Assembly: GCA_022747635.1 (NCBI GenBank)
Contig: JAKTNV010000011.1
Span: 17,397,975 to 17,461,974 of the forward strand
Length of the DNA: 64,000 nucleotides
Direction: 5' to 3'
Source of the DNA: Hetaerina americana
Taxonomy: Eukaryota > Arthropoda > Insecta > Odonata > Calopterygidae
Made by a program: the position numbers and the translations under genes. Under the pieces are notes generated by a model. It saw nothing but the letters and a program-made list of their open reading frames with translations. It was not told the origin of the DNA and did no database searches. Of this stretch, positions 25,027-34,634 are shown piece by piece. Positions within the stretch are counted from its first letter, which is position 1. Each line of letters starts with the position of its first letter.

Positions 25027-25105
25027 TGGCTGGTGACCTAACGCCCCTCCCCCCCACTCCACAAGCCCGTTGCGGTGGCTTGCGGGATATTATGCAGAAG
25101 TAGAG
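25027..25105 (+). repeat. CR1-like LINE 3'-end copy
   Basis: GGCTGGTGACCTAACGCCCC, then a C-run, then GTTGCGGTGGCTTGCGGGAT and ATTATGCAGAAGTAGA reproduce the 3' terminus of the LINE at 43735-43806, including a decayed (ATGTAG)n tail. It abuts an RTE-like fossil on its right. Confidence 0.75.
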
Positions 25106-25124
25106 TTGTTCCCAAACTCTTAGC

Positions 25125-25335
25125 ATATCTGTATTATGGGTGTTGAAGTATTGCATTGGAAGAAGATAATAGAAAATAAAAATGGTGGGAAAGGAAGCAA
25201 AGGAAGAACTGCTAGGCATGGTCGGAGAAGAGAGAAGGATGTTGAGAGAAATGCGAGCCATTCCGGTCTTTATACGAATCATATGGAGAACAGATGAAAT
25301 GTGGATGAAGGAGAGATATTGATTGTTTATGGACT
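25125..25335 (+). pseudogene. RTE-like LINE C-terminal fossil
   Basis: The plus strand encodes KWWERK and, after a frame change, KEELLGMVGEERRMLREMRA then IPVFIRIIWR. This matches the KWTERKTNEEVLGMVGEERxLLREI segment of RTE-type LINEs. The long minus-strand frame across this region is a shadow. Confidence 0.65.
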
Positions 25336-25689
25336 TAGAGGTTTGTGACAAAGAGAGGAGAATGTTGGTTAGTTGAAGGGGGAGTTGGAGTTTAAGCATG
25401 AACGTAGGTAGGGCGTATGTACTCTTGAAAATGTATTGTACACGTATGCTTGTTTGATTATAAGCAGTATAGCTACGGTTTAGGGAGAGTAAAAGAATTG
25501 CGGCACTGATACGTTGATTGCAGTTAGTGAGTCCATCAAGGTAGGTGGGAATGTGTATTGTACAATTGTACACGTAAATATGTGTGTGGACCACCATTCA
25601 CATCCTTTTCAGAGATTTATATTGGGCATTTTTTCCCCTTTGCCTCACACCTTAAAAAACCTCCTTCATCCTTTTCCCTACCCACCTGG

Positions 25690-25745
25690 TACTAGTTTTC
25701 ACTCCCTGCCACACACCTTATTGGTGGATAGCGGAATATTTGTGT
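25690..25745 (+). repeat. CR1-like LINE 3'-end remnant
   Basis: CCTGCCACACACCTTATTGG followed by a GGATA..TTTGTGTAAATG tail is a decayed copy of the 3' module. Confidence 0.4.
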
Positions 25746-26341
25746 AAATGTTGATTAACGTCAAACTATTAATAAATACGTGAAACCTACAAAATTTCAG
25801 GTAAAACATAAGATACTTAGGTATTTGCAAGTAGATAAGTGAACAGGAAAAAAAACCAGTGTTCTGAATTGCCCTGCCGTCGGTGGACCACCAAAAGACT
25901 ATCACGATGTTGTGAACAGCAGTGCGTTACATGCATTAGCGCAGTCGTTTTGTAGGAAAGCACCAATGCTTCCATGGCGACTTACTGTTTTTCCTCACGC
26001 GAAGTGGGATGACATTAAAAGCGAAAACGAATAAAATTGAGCGCGTCCATGAAACAATGAAGAAAGAAAACGGAAGAGGCTTCACCCTTGGCCACGTGAT
26101 ATCCATCTCCTGTTTTGCGCAATGATGCTGCACCATTGTCTCTGACCTATTTGAGACCAGAATAGGCACACTGCGTAAACACGGCACTCGAATAAGGTAG
26201 TTACTCTACATGTAGAGGAGATTGATAATGCAACTCTCCGATTGACTTCGTAGTCGCTATTCCTGTGACATATTCATGCTGCATGTGACATTTAGAACCA
26301 TATTGTCAGGAGACAATTGAGACCATACAGGTATACACACA

Positions 26342-26366
26342 TATAATTGTGTGTGTATGTATGTAT

Positions 26367-26456
<90 letters not shown>
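26342..26456. repeat. Long (TA)n microsatellite with (TATG)n edge
   Basis: A (GT)/(ATGT) start passes into an almost pure TA run to 26456. Open frames of alternating Ile/Tyr here are artefacts of the repeat. It can extrude as a cruciform and is likely length-polymorphic. Confidence 0.95.
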
Positions 26457-26459
<3 letters not shown>

Positions 26460-26460
<1 letters not shown>

Positions 26461-27790
26461 ACTGAATAGATAGATAGTACAGCCCAACTCTCGGGCAATG
26501 GATTAGCCGTGTCCAGTGGCTCCCGGTATGTTGTCTCTTTTCTAGAATTCTCGGGACGAGTACGAGACAGTTCTCCTTGGTGCGGCACTCATAAACTGAA
26601 CGCAGTGGATGCGTGTTTTCCTCGTGTTCCCCGGAAGGACGTGACGAGCAAGGAGCAAGCACGGACGTTATGAAGTCTTGAGACGCTAGGGAGTGTTGTG
26701 GAGAGTAATGAGGTCGGAGGAGATGACGAAAGATTCCCCCTCGCCATAGAACGAATCTGATGATTTTTTTTCTTCTTTTCGCGATATTCCACCACGTTTT
26801 CGCCGCAAGTTTGGTGCAAGAAATTGTAAAAACACAAGTGTGAGTCGTCATGTGTTTCTAGGGTATTAAAGTTCTGACACGTGTTCTGCTTGGTATTTTA
26901 GTGAATGGTAGAAAGATTTTTCATGCCTTGAGTTCAATAGGTACGCGTAATCAACGAATGTAACCTCTATTAAGTGCAGATATTCGTGGGGTATTTTATG
27001 TTATTTTTAGATAATAACGGAATTACATGTTTTTGAGTAAATCTTAAGGAATTTAAAAAAAATAAAATTACGAAATTGGTTGCCAATTGTTGGTTCACGG
27101 ATCGTTGTTTACGATTCAGCATTGAGAACAAGAAAACGATTCAGGTATATTTCTGGGAGGCTAGTTGATTTTCAAAAGTAACGCGGCGGTCCTATTGCAA
27201 TAGGAAGACACTCGCCGTGTTTACAGTTAAACGTATGTTATTGGGCCGGGGTGGTCTCATCCAGCTAAAGGAGAGCTCCAATCAATATTTATGTATGCTA
27301 AGAAAGTCTGTTTTGAGTAATCCCACGCAGATATTTGCTAAGAAGTAAACATTACGAATCGTTGTGTCGCAACACAAAAGCTTTTGCGCTAGTGACTCAT
27401 TGAAACGCGTCAGGAGTCGTGTCATGAAATGGCAGAGTTGTGCGAAAGAGTTGCTGACAGAGTGAAAAGATGACAGGCGTGACGTTTTCCTCTTTAAAAA
27501 TACAATTGTTGTGATTTCATGAATGTATCCTTTGTAAAATATCCATCCTCTCGTTCGAAACATAAAGCGGAGTTTTCATGAAAGTTTTTTTTCATGTATA
27601 AAGAGTTGGGCACTGGCAAGAGATAACGCAAAAGCTTAAATCCAGTCAGACCAAAACATGGCTGAAGAGCATTTGAAAAATCGCTAGGTTCGCAGGAAAA
27701 GAAAGCATATTATCTATAATATGAACCAATCTAACTTTGGTTGGGATGCACTTGAGGAATTAAGAATGCATTTATGACTTAAAACTATTC
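26460..27790. other. Stretch without supported gene
   Basis: Frames up to 181 codons on the minus strand near 26306-26851 owe their length to the TA repeat. No domain or RNA gene is seen. Confidence 0.45.
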
Positions 27791-27794
27791 ATCT

Positions 27795-27855
27795 CCATCT
27801 ACATAAATTCTCTGCGAGCCACCAAAAAGGTGTGTGGCAGGGGGCGCAGCACCAG
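27795..27855 (-). repeat. CR1-like LINE 3'-end copy (older subfamily)
   Basis: CATCTACATAAATTCTCTGC, then GAGCCACC and GGTGTGTGGCAGGGGGCGCA form the reverse-oriented 3' module with its terminal (CATCTA)-type tail. This CTCTGCGAGCCACC..GTGTGGCAGGGG variant is the form widely seen at insect CR1-like LINE ends. Confidence 0.65.
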
Positions 27856-28319
27856 GAGAAAAGGGTAAGGGATGAGGGGGTTAGGGTTTTCAATATTAGA
27901 TACATACGTACGTATTTCCAGGATAAAAGCGGACACAGAGGGAATCATTCTAGCGGTATAAATGCACGATCTCACATGCTGAATCGTGGGGTTTTTTAGC
28001 GTAGACACAAATGCAAACCTTAAAATGGTCTTCCTGTTAGTGAGAAATGCTAGGGTGCATGTCGTCCATGTACCAATCACGTTTCATGCGAAGGAAGAGC
28101 GAGTATTGAACTCTCTCAGAAAGGAAATCTTTTTTTGTTTTTTTCCGTGTGGTCCAATCAGCCGACGTAGAATGGAATTTTTATACACCTGCACTTAGCC
28201 GTGCAAGTCGTCACGAGGGCGTGTGATTTTGGGGGTGCGTGTACACTTGCATGTACGTCTATCTCTCGATGTCCCGATATTTATCTCTTCGATGTTATTC
28301 CCGAAATAGCAAATCCTTA

Positions 28320-28830
28320 GTCCGTTGCATCAACCCCTCTCCACGTCACCCATCGACCCCATCCGCACCTTTCTCTCACCCCACCCCTGCTCCCCGAGCC
28401 GTGCTCCACGCGTGACCCGAAGTCGAAGCCGAGGCACGCACCGCTTCCATATTTTTCGCCCCCCGCTCCTTCCGAATGGCTTCCTAAACTCTCCCCCCCC
28501 TCTCCTTCCTCCTCCCCGTGAGTGAGGTTTGTAATTGCGCTCGGTTGCGAAACGGAATGGTCGCAAGGAGGCAAGGTCGAGCTCCCCATCCCCTCCTCAA
28601 GGGGGGCAGCTCCCACCCTCTCCCCTCTCCTCTCCCTCCGCAGGTCGTGCGTGCCCTGCGACCCGCGCCGTGCGTCCCGCTTAAGACCCGCTTCCTGGTC
28701 GCCTCCCGTTTCCATGGACCCGCTGGAGAGTTCACGCGATTTGACGCGCCTTGCCGCTATGTTTCGCTCCCGTTCAGTTAGCGACCCATTCGACCAGAGG
28801 GGTAGAGCCACGTTGCTTTCGAAGTGAGGT
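28320..28830. other. CpG-rich block with C-tracts
   Basis: Among the most CpG-dense segments of the window, with C-runs near 28492-28502. Overlapping open frames occur on both strands (up to 164 codons on the minus strand). All are Arg/Gly/Pro/Ser-rich and lack any recognisable domain, so I do not call a gene. Confidence 0.4.
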
Positions 28831-29254
28831 TAAGTGGGAATGCATCTCCAGAACTCCGGTCACAAGTCGGGCAGGTTCGCACGGCAAGTTCCTTCATGAC
28901 GATCTGATTTCGTCCTACAGGTGTTCTCGCAAGAAATGCCATGGCGAGAAGGAAAAATGACCGCTGAATGGACCGATGCAATTAATCCTTCGCCAAATTC
29001 GTGTTCACTAGAGCAGATAAACTAATGCACAACAATTCAAACTTGACGTAAAAGAGTTTCCATATTAAAGTAGCCCTGTTGCTTCTTTACCGCAGTCTTT
29101 CCATGTTCCTTAACTGTAGCAGTCCCCCTACCTTACTATCATTTCTTCCTTCTCATAATGTCGCGTTCCAATCCCCCATTACCATCAAACGTTTCCTTTT
29201 AGAACCAACCATGATTGTCCTCTCAACTGATCTACTTAAACACACCGCGTTGAA

Positions 29255-29315
29255 TCAAAAAGATGTTTGGCAGGGGGTGCTAGCACCAGATGGATGGATA
29301 AGATATAAAGGGGGG
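29255..29315 (-). repeat. CR1-like LINE 3'-end remnant
   Basis: AAAAAGATGTTTGGCAGGGG followed by GTGCTAGCACCA is a decayed reverse-oriented 3' module of the same type as 27795-27855. Confidence 0.4.
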
Positions 29316-29510
29316 GAAGGGAAAAGAGAAAAAATATCCCCTAAAAAACTTGAATAAAATGCACATTCATACACATGCTGGCGGTAGACTTGATTCAAAA
29401 ACAAGTTTTAATTTCACCCAATGAAATAGATATTTTTTATGCGAAAAAGGATGTAAAAAAATAAAACAGCCGCCGGCCGATGCGATAGACCTTCACCATA
29501 CCAAGACAGG

Positions 29511-29738
29511 TCATGTATAACTGAAATAAAAATGATCATATACACTCTCGACTTCTGTCTCCCTCTGATTGCCTGGTGGCATTTGTACCTGGACAGTAAC
29601 CAAGGAGGTTGGTTCCGTTTTTACTTCTATTAATAATATTCTATCAGTCGCTTGCTCTATGTTTACAACACTTCCCCCCCCAACATTTTCTTCCGTATTA
29701 TTGCCATCCCTCGCTGGCTCTCTTCTCCTCCGCTGCAT
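29511..29738 (-). pseudogene. LINE apurinic-type endonuclease fragment
   Basis: The 75-codon minus-strand frame includes TDRILLIEVKTEP, VTVQVQMPPGNQ and ETEVESVYDHF. In order these resemble the central strands of the AP-like endonuclease of RTE-type LINEs (R-x-[IL]-x-[VL]-..., then IQVYAPT, then an acidic helix ending in FY/VYD). The Tyr of the usual YAPT is replaced by Gln. No catalytic Glu or His residue lies within the fragment. It is the only endonuclease relic of that LINE type that I see here. Confidence 0.5.
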
Positions 29739-29839
29739 ATTATTCTATAACTATATCTTCAATAATACCCGCTACCCGTCTTATCTCACCTCGAACAGAC
29801 CTCACAGCAAATTAGCAATCGTTTAAAATACGCCTTCTC

Positions 29840-31040
29840 AGTATTTAGGAGGATTCGTTGTGCATGCGACGCTCACAAAATTATGTAAAGAGATCTTGGA
29901 AATCAAACTAATCAAATTGTTTTTTTAGCTGTATCACTTTATCTGACCATGCAAACCCTCTCCTTCCCGTTTTTACTTAATTGGTCTGATTGTGCTCTAC
30001 CCAAATGCTGGCATCTTCCCAGTTGTTATCCTTTCGCAATTGTATTCATCTCCTCCGTTTTGCCATTTTCACCGGTTTGCCATTTCTCCGTGCGTCTAAT
30101 GCTAATTTTACGTCAAGGCACTCCATTTATTTATCATGGAACGTAATTTATTTCTACGGTGAAGATCATGCCTTGCCGAAACTTGATTCATTTTTTTCCC
30201 TTTCCCACCTGCGATTACTGCATTTCTTTCCCTCCAGCTCTCTGCTGCCCACCCTTCTCTAAGAGTTTATTTTTTTGCGTGTCGGAGAAAAGCTACACTC
30301 ACGTCTCACTCCACGGAGCATATACTTTGCAGACAGGAGCTCGGTGTACCGTTATCAACGTGGATGTGGTCACCAATTGCTGATTTTTAGAACTATATGC
30401 GGATTACGGTGAGAGATAGCATTAGCCGCATATCTAAGAAGGACGAGGTTGCATGGTCAATAGATTAGCAGGTTTTTTTACTCCCTAGGATGTGGTCTCG
30501 TTGTCTCGAGTATTTCGAGGTTCCTCCCTAGCCCGAGTAGGTATCTCTTGGGGGAGATAAGTCCATCTCGAAATACGTACGTAACCAACACACCGTTGGT
30601 CCTCGTGTTCTTGTTTTATTTTTGCCCCAATCAGTCGCATGCCGTACTTCCGAATCACATATAGTAGTTCAAACGAAATATTGAGAAGTGGAGTAGAAAT
30701 AAAAGGTTCCAATAGAACCAATTAGATAAACTCAATGTTCAAGAAATTAATCAAAAATATCGTATTAAAAACTTATTTGGCTGTCTACCTTTTAAGTTAG
30801 GTTTGGAGTGAACAATCTGAAAACGCCAGCATTCATTTGCCTCTTCTAACACAACACACCCTGAGATCCGACACTGCATAAAATCCTTCTACGTAAATTT
30901 CCCTGTACTTCCGACTCTCATTCATTCCGTACCGCATGCCTATCCTTTGCCTGCGTGTAATTTAAAAAGCTTTTTTCATGAATATTCGCGCCTCTATGGG
31001 TCTAAAATTGGCATGAATTTGTTAGTTTTTCATGTCGTAT
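29840..31040. other. Stretch without supported gene
   Basis: Pyrimidine-rich patches and AT-rich DNA only, with no domain, RNA gene or repeat that I can defend. Confidence 0.45.
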
Positions 31041-31044
31041 TCTG

Positions 31045-31115
31045 TTTTGCGGATGATGACCTAGCACCCCCCGCCACACGCCCTTGCGGAATATTATATA
31101 GGTGTAGATCCTCGA
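31045..31115 (+). repeat. CR1-like LINE 3'-end copy
   Basis: GATGACCTAGCACCCCCCGC followed by CACACGCCCTTGCGGAATAT and TATATAGGTGTAGAT is the 3' module lacking the second half of its hairpin. Confidence 0.7.
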
Positions 31116-31242
31116 ATTGAAATTTTCCTGCCTCATTGATTTTCACACAACAGTCCCTCCTCCTCCCCTCTTGTCATACCCAGTCCGTCTTTTTTGTTTT
31201 CCTTTTCGTCCTTGTTGCCTTTTACTTCCGTCATCCCAAAAA

Positions 31243-31278
31243 ATCCAATCTAAAGCTATCATCCAATCTAAAGCTATC
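31243..31278. repeat. Perfect 18-bp tandem duplication
   Basis: ATCCAATCTAAAGCTATC is present twice head-to-tail (31243-31260 and 31261-31278). Confidence 0.9.
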
Positions 31279-31532
31279 ATCTCGTTTCTGGGATACCTGC
31301 TAAAATTAAAAAGTGATCAATTGTCATATCAATATTTCTGCTTTCTGTTAACATTGTTTTCTTAATTTACGTCGTCAAAACGTCTGGCAAAATATCCATG
31401 TCAATTCCTAGCATACAATTTTTCTATGATATCACTTTAAATCTAGTCTCCTGCCTAGGAATTACGCATAGTAAACTGTGAAATGGTCGTAATTATAGTT
31501 TTGCCTTGAGTCCATTACGAGGTGCTCTCTGT

Positions 31533-31880
31533 TCAGTTCAGTTCGTGTCTGTGTCGAGTATCATACCTACACTTGAACATCGTCACGTCTGCTCTCTCCT
31601 GGCATAACTGCGCATCAGGTTTTATTAATCTTTGGTGAACGCGTGAATTGTCCCCGGACGCCTGGGGCAGTGGCAGCCAGTGGTTTTCGGACCCCGTCCC
31701 TAAGAGCTCGCTCGACTGAAAACCTGAAGGAGGCGAGTCAGCTATCGGCCGAAGGTCGAGTCATCACAACCGAGCGAAATAGCTGCGGGAGGCGTGGGCG
31801 AATTACAAAACATCACCCTCGCCTAGCGTCGTCTCCGCTTCTCCGAGAGTGAATCGGAGCTTTGTTTACGCACTTTAATT
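31533..31880 (+). promoter_or_regulatory. Candidate CpG-rich promoter with paired TCAGTT initiators
   Basis: Two adjacent copies of TCAGTT (31533-31538 and 31538-31543) match the arthropod initiator consensus TCA(G/T)T(T/C). A CpG-rich, stop-containing segment (about 31640-31860) follows and could be a 5' untranslated exon. I find no TATA box, no DPE at +28, and no clear donor site, so the call is speculative. It lies upstream of and in the same orientation as the GATA gene. Confidence 0.25.
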
Positions 31881-32267
31881 AGTAATCGATGCCGGCGTGT
31901 GTTGGGTTCTGCGAGGCAGGCCTAAGGTTTTTAAAAGAGTGCATACCGCCACGGAGTCCATTTCGTTTTCCCTCTGCCATGACATCACCGCCTGCGTGCT
32001 GCTACCCTTCCACTGCTGCTTGCGGACCGAGTTTGACGCATTAAGACCAAGCGTAAAAGATGAGACAGTGACGTATGAGTGATGGGGAAATATTTTCTTT
32101 TGCTTGAGGCGTGAACACCGATGCGGTAAATAAAATTTCTTTGCGATTCATTCGCTTTAGAGGATAGGCGTATGGCGGGGAAAACTGCTACTGTGTCTCT
32201 CGCCAAAGTTAGGTTTTGAATAATTTTGAATGGTTGATTTTCAAACTCGAATTCAGGGTTTGATCAA

Positions 32268-32880
32268 TCTGCATCTACACCTACTTAATACCCCGCAATC
32301 CGCCGCAAGGGCGTGTGGCGGGGGGTTTTTAGGACACCACCCGTAATTTAGAAAAGAAAAAAAACCACATGCAAAAACCACAAATTCATGCATCCACAAA
32401 AAAACATGGCATACATTCATGCAAGAACACTTACACCCCAACCCCCTTACATATACTCAAACTACCAACTAACACATGCACCTGCAAATATACCTGATAT
32501 CTTTGCAATGCTTAATTTTGTTCCGTCTGGTAAATTCAATGTTTTTAATGTTTCTAAAGTTACTTCGGTTTCTTACCATTATAATTTCTGATTGTTCGGG
32601 GAAAGAATGAGTATTTGTATCTATCTGTTCTGGAATCTATCTCCCTTGTTTATCTTTGTGGTCTGATCTACCTAAGTAGTGTGGGGCCATTATAATTCCT
32701 TTAGTATCATCGTTAAACTCATTTGTTCTGAACCTTTCTAAAAGTCTAAGCCTCGCTTGTTCTCTCCGCTTTTCAAGTGGTTCCCAGCCTAAATCCCCTA
32801 CGAGACCTGTCATACTTGTGTTCTTATCATAACAATTTTTACGAATCTAGCGGGTTTTCTCTGGACTTTATCTATATAGA
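32268..32880 (-). mobile_element. CR1-like LINE, subfamily B, 3' fragment 1
   Basis: From its 3' end (32268, CATCTACACCTACTTAATAC and the reverse-oriented hairpin module) the minus strand leads back into coding sequence. It reads VQRKPARFVK, then after a one-base frameshift NCYDKNTSMTGLVGDLGWEP, LEKRREQARLRLLERF and GIIMAPHYLGRSDHKDK. These are the C-terminal motifs of the same LINE type as the 795-codon frame at 35154-37541, but diverged enough to be a separate subfamily. The copy is 5'-truncated near 32880. Confidence 0.8.
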
Positions 32881-32999
32881 GTGGATACCTATATGGCTGT
32901 GGATTATCCCCATGATAGCCACTTTACACGGTACACAGTATACAGTGATTTTATGTGGATGGTTTTCCCGTCCCTCGCCCCGTAAAACTTGGGTTTAAC

Positions 33000-33240
33000 G
33001 CATGTTACATGAATGGTGTCCGATCGTCCCCAATCCACACGCCCTTTCTGTGGATCGCGGGGTGCCATGTGCGCGTGTAAGTCGGTGGAGTAGAATGGCT
33101 CGTGACCTACGGTGCCACATCCTTGCGATGGCTTTTGGGGTGGTGCGTAGATGTAAAAGAAAACAACCTCTCTACCTCATCACTTTTAACCTGTTGCTTG
33201 CACCCCCTGCCACAAACATTTTTGGTGGGTTTTTTGAATG
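33000..33240 (+). repeat. Interspersed repeat with CR1-like 3' modules
   Basis: ATCGCGGGGTGCCATG and ATGGCTCGTGACCTA match 18240-18420. A GTAGATGTAAAAG tail ends the first module near 33164, and a second decayed module (CACCCCCTGCCACAAACATT) follows at about 33195. Confidence 0.5.
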
Positions 33241-34144
33241 TCAAAAAAACCATGGTTTTTTTATGTATCTAGCCAAATTCTGTCAGCCCAACGTAAGGGT
33301 TTACTAAAAGGAATTGATTCACATCAGGCGTGCAGTATATCCGCTTTGCACATTACTAAATAGTTTTTAATTATTGGACAGGTCAAGCAATGAAGAATGA
33401 TGGGAGTACTCGTATCTACTGAGACATGCCGAGCGAACCTGGCCGCCCTTACTTCTCGACTTGTCTCACGGGGGTCGGGGGATTAGCCCAACCATCCTCA
33501 AAATCTCTCTCCCATAACTGAACCAACATTCGACGTCTCCAATCTCTCCACCGAACCTTTTCCTAACCCCCCCCCCCCCCCAAATACATGTACACACACA
33601 TGGCCGTCCATTTCTAACCGAATCCCCCTTATTCCTCCTCATCCTTGTCACTCGTTGCGTTGCGGATCGGCAATCTGGTATGCGGGCCGCTGACTCATCG
33701 ACCATGTTTTCAAGGTCGGGCACCACAAGGATTGACCGAGGAGGGACATTCTCCTCCGTGAATATGTTCGGTCGATTTTTTTCCCTAACACGTTGGTTGG
33801 GTGGTCAAAATTACCCTTTGGCCAGTGGTCTATTTTCATGAGGGATTGGTACGATGATTTACCAATCCACACGGCGTAACAGTTTGTGGGATATTATTTA
33901 TATTTAAATATATTGCAGGGGACCTTCTGGAAGGGTGTTATTTTAATTTATCACAAAATGAACGCTGACAGAGGGGAAGTATTATTAATTCCGAATTTCA
34001 TTGCATTAGTCGTGTCTACGACGAGCGAAAATGCGGGAAATCGACTCCCGAATCGAGTGTTAAATGAGGAATCTTTTTCCTCCTTGACCATTTTTCGACA
34101 AGTAACAAAATAGAAAAAAACCTTTTTTTGTTGTTGAATGTCTA

Positions 34145-34205
34145 CTGTGTAATCGCCACACACCCCAGTGGTGACTTGTAGGGTACCATGTAAATAGATA
34201 TAAAA
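34145..34205 (+). repeat. CR1-like LINE 3'-end remnant
   Basis: GCCACACACCCCAGTGGTGA followed by CTTGTAGGGTACCATGTAAA is the GGGTACCATGTAAAT variant of the module, shared with 38390-38440. Confidence 0.55.
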
Positions 34206-34229
34206 TGCAGTATTACTGTAATGGTTGGT

Positions 34230-34560
34230 GACCCTGACGCTCGCACTAATGGCGCCTCACGGAGGTTAGGTCGCGCGTGATTGCCGATTCCTCTGCAGCA
34301 AAGCATTTCGATTCCACTACAGCTCCCTTTCTTCCCGCCCCCACCCCAATCCCCAGAGCCCCACAATCACCAGATTCCTCCCCACTCCACCTTCGCTCGC
34401 TCCCCCGCCTCTCGCTGTCGTACACAAATGAGTCATGATCCGGACTCGCTTCTCGACGTTGGGGGTGGTCCTCGGTGAGGGAGCGCGCTGGGGGTCGGAA
34501 AGAAAGAGAAAGGCGAGGGTTTGTTCTTAGCTGAGGAGGCAATGCTGCGATCGAGTGACT
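34230..34560. other. CpG/C-rich block
   Basis: CpG-rich sequence directly 5' (in window coordinates) of the LINE. Open frames on both strands are low in complexity. Confidence 0.35.
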
Positions 34561-34634
34561 TTCCTGTCGGTCCCTTCTGGTGCAAGGAAGCCTTTTTCTT
34601 CATCTTCGCGTCTAGGGCGTGAATATGGTTTAAC

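Noticed and set aside
25004..25597. 197-codon open frame on the minus strand
   Set aside because: It runs antisense through a CR1-like 3' module and an RTE-like fossil whose coding sense is on the plus strand, and shows no domain.
26306..26851. 181-codon minus-strand open frame
   Set aside because: A third of it is Ile/Tyr from the (TA)n microsatellite, and the remainder has no domain or splice support.
28317..28827. Open frames of up to 164 codons on both strands
   Set aside because: Same compositional reason; Arg/Gly/Pro-rich with no recognisable domain or conserved start context.
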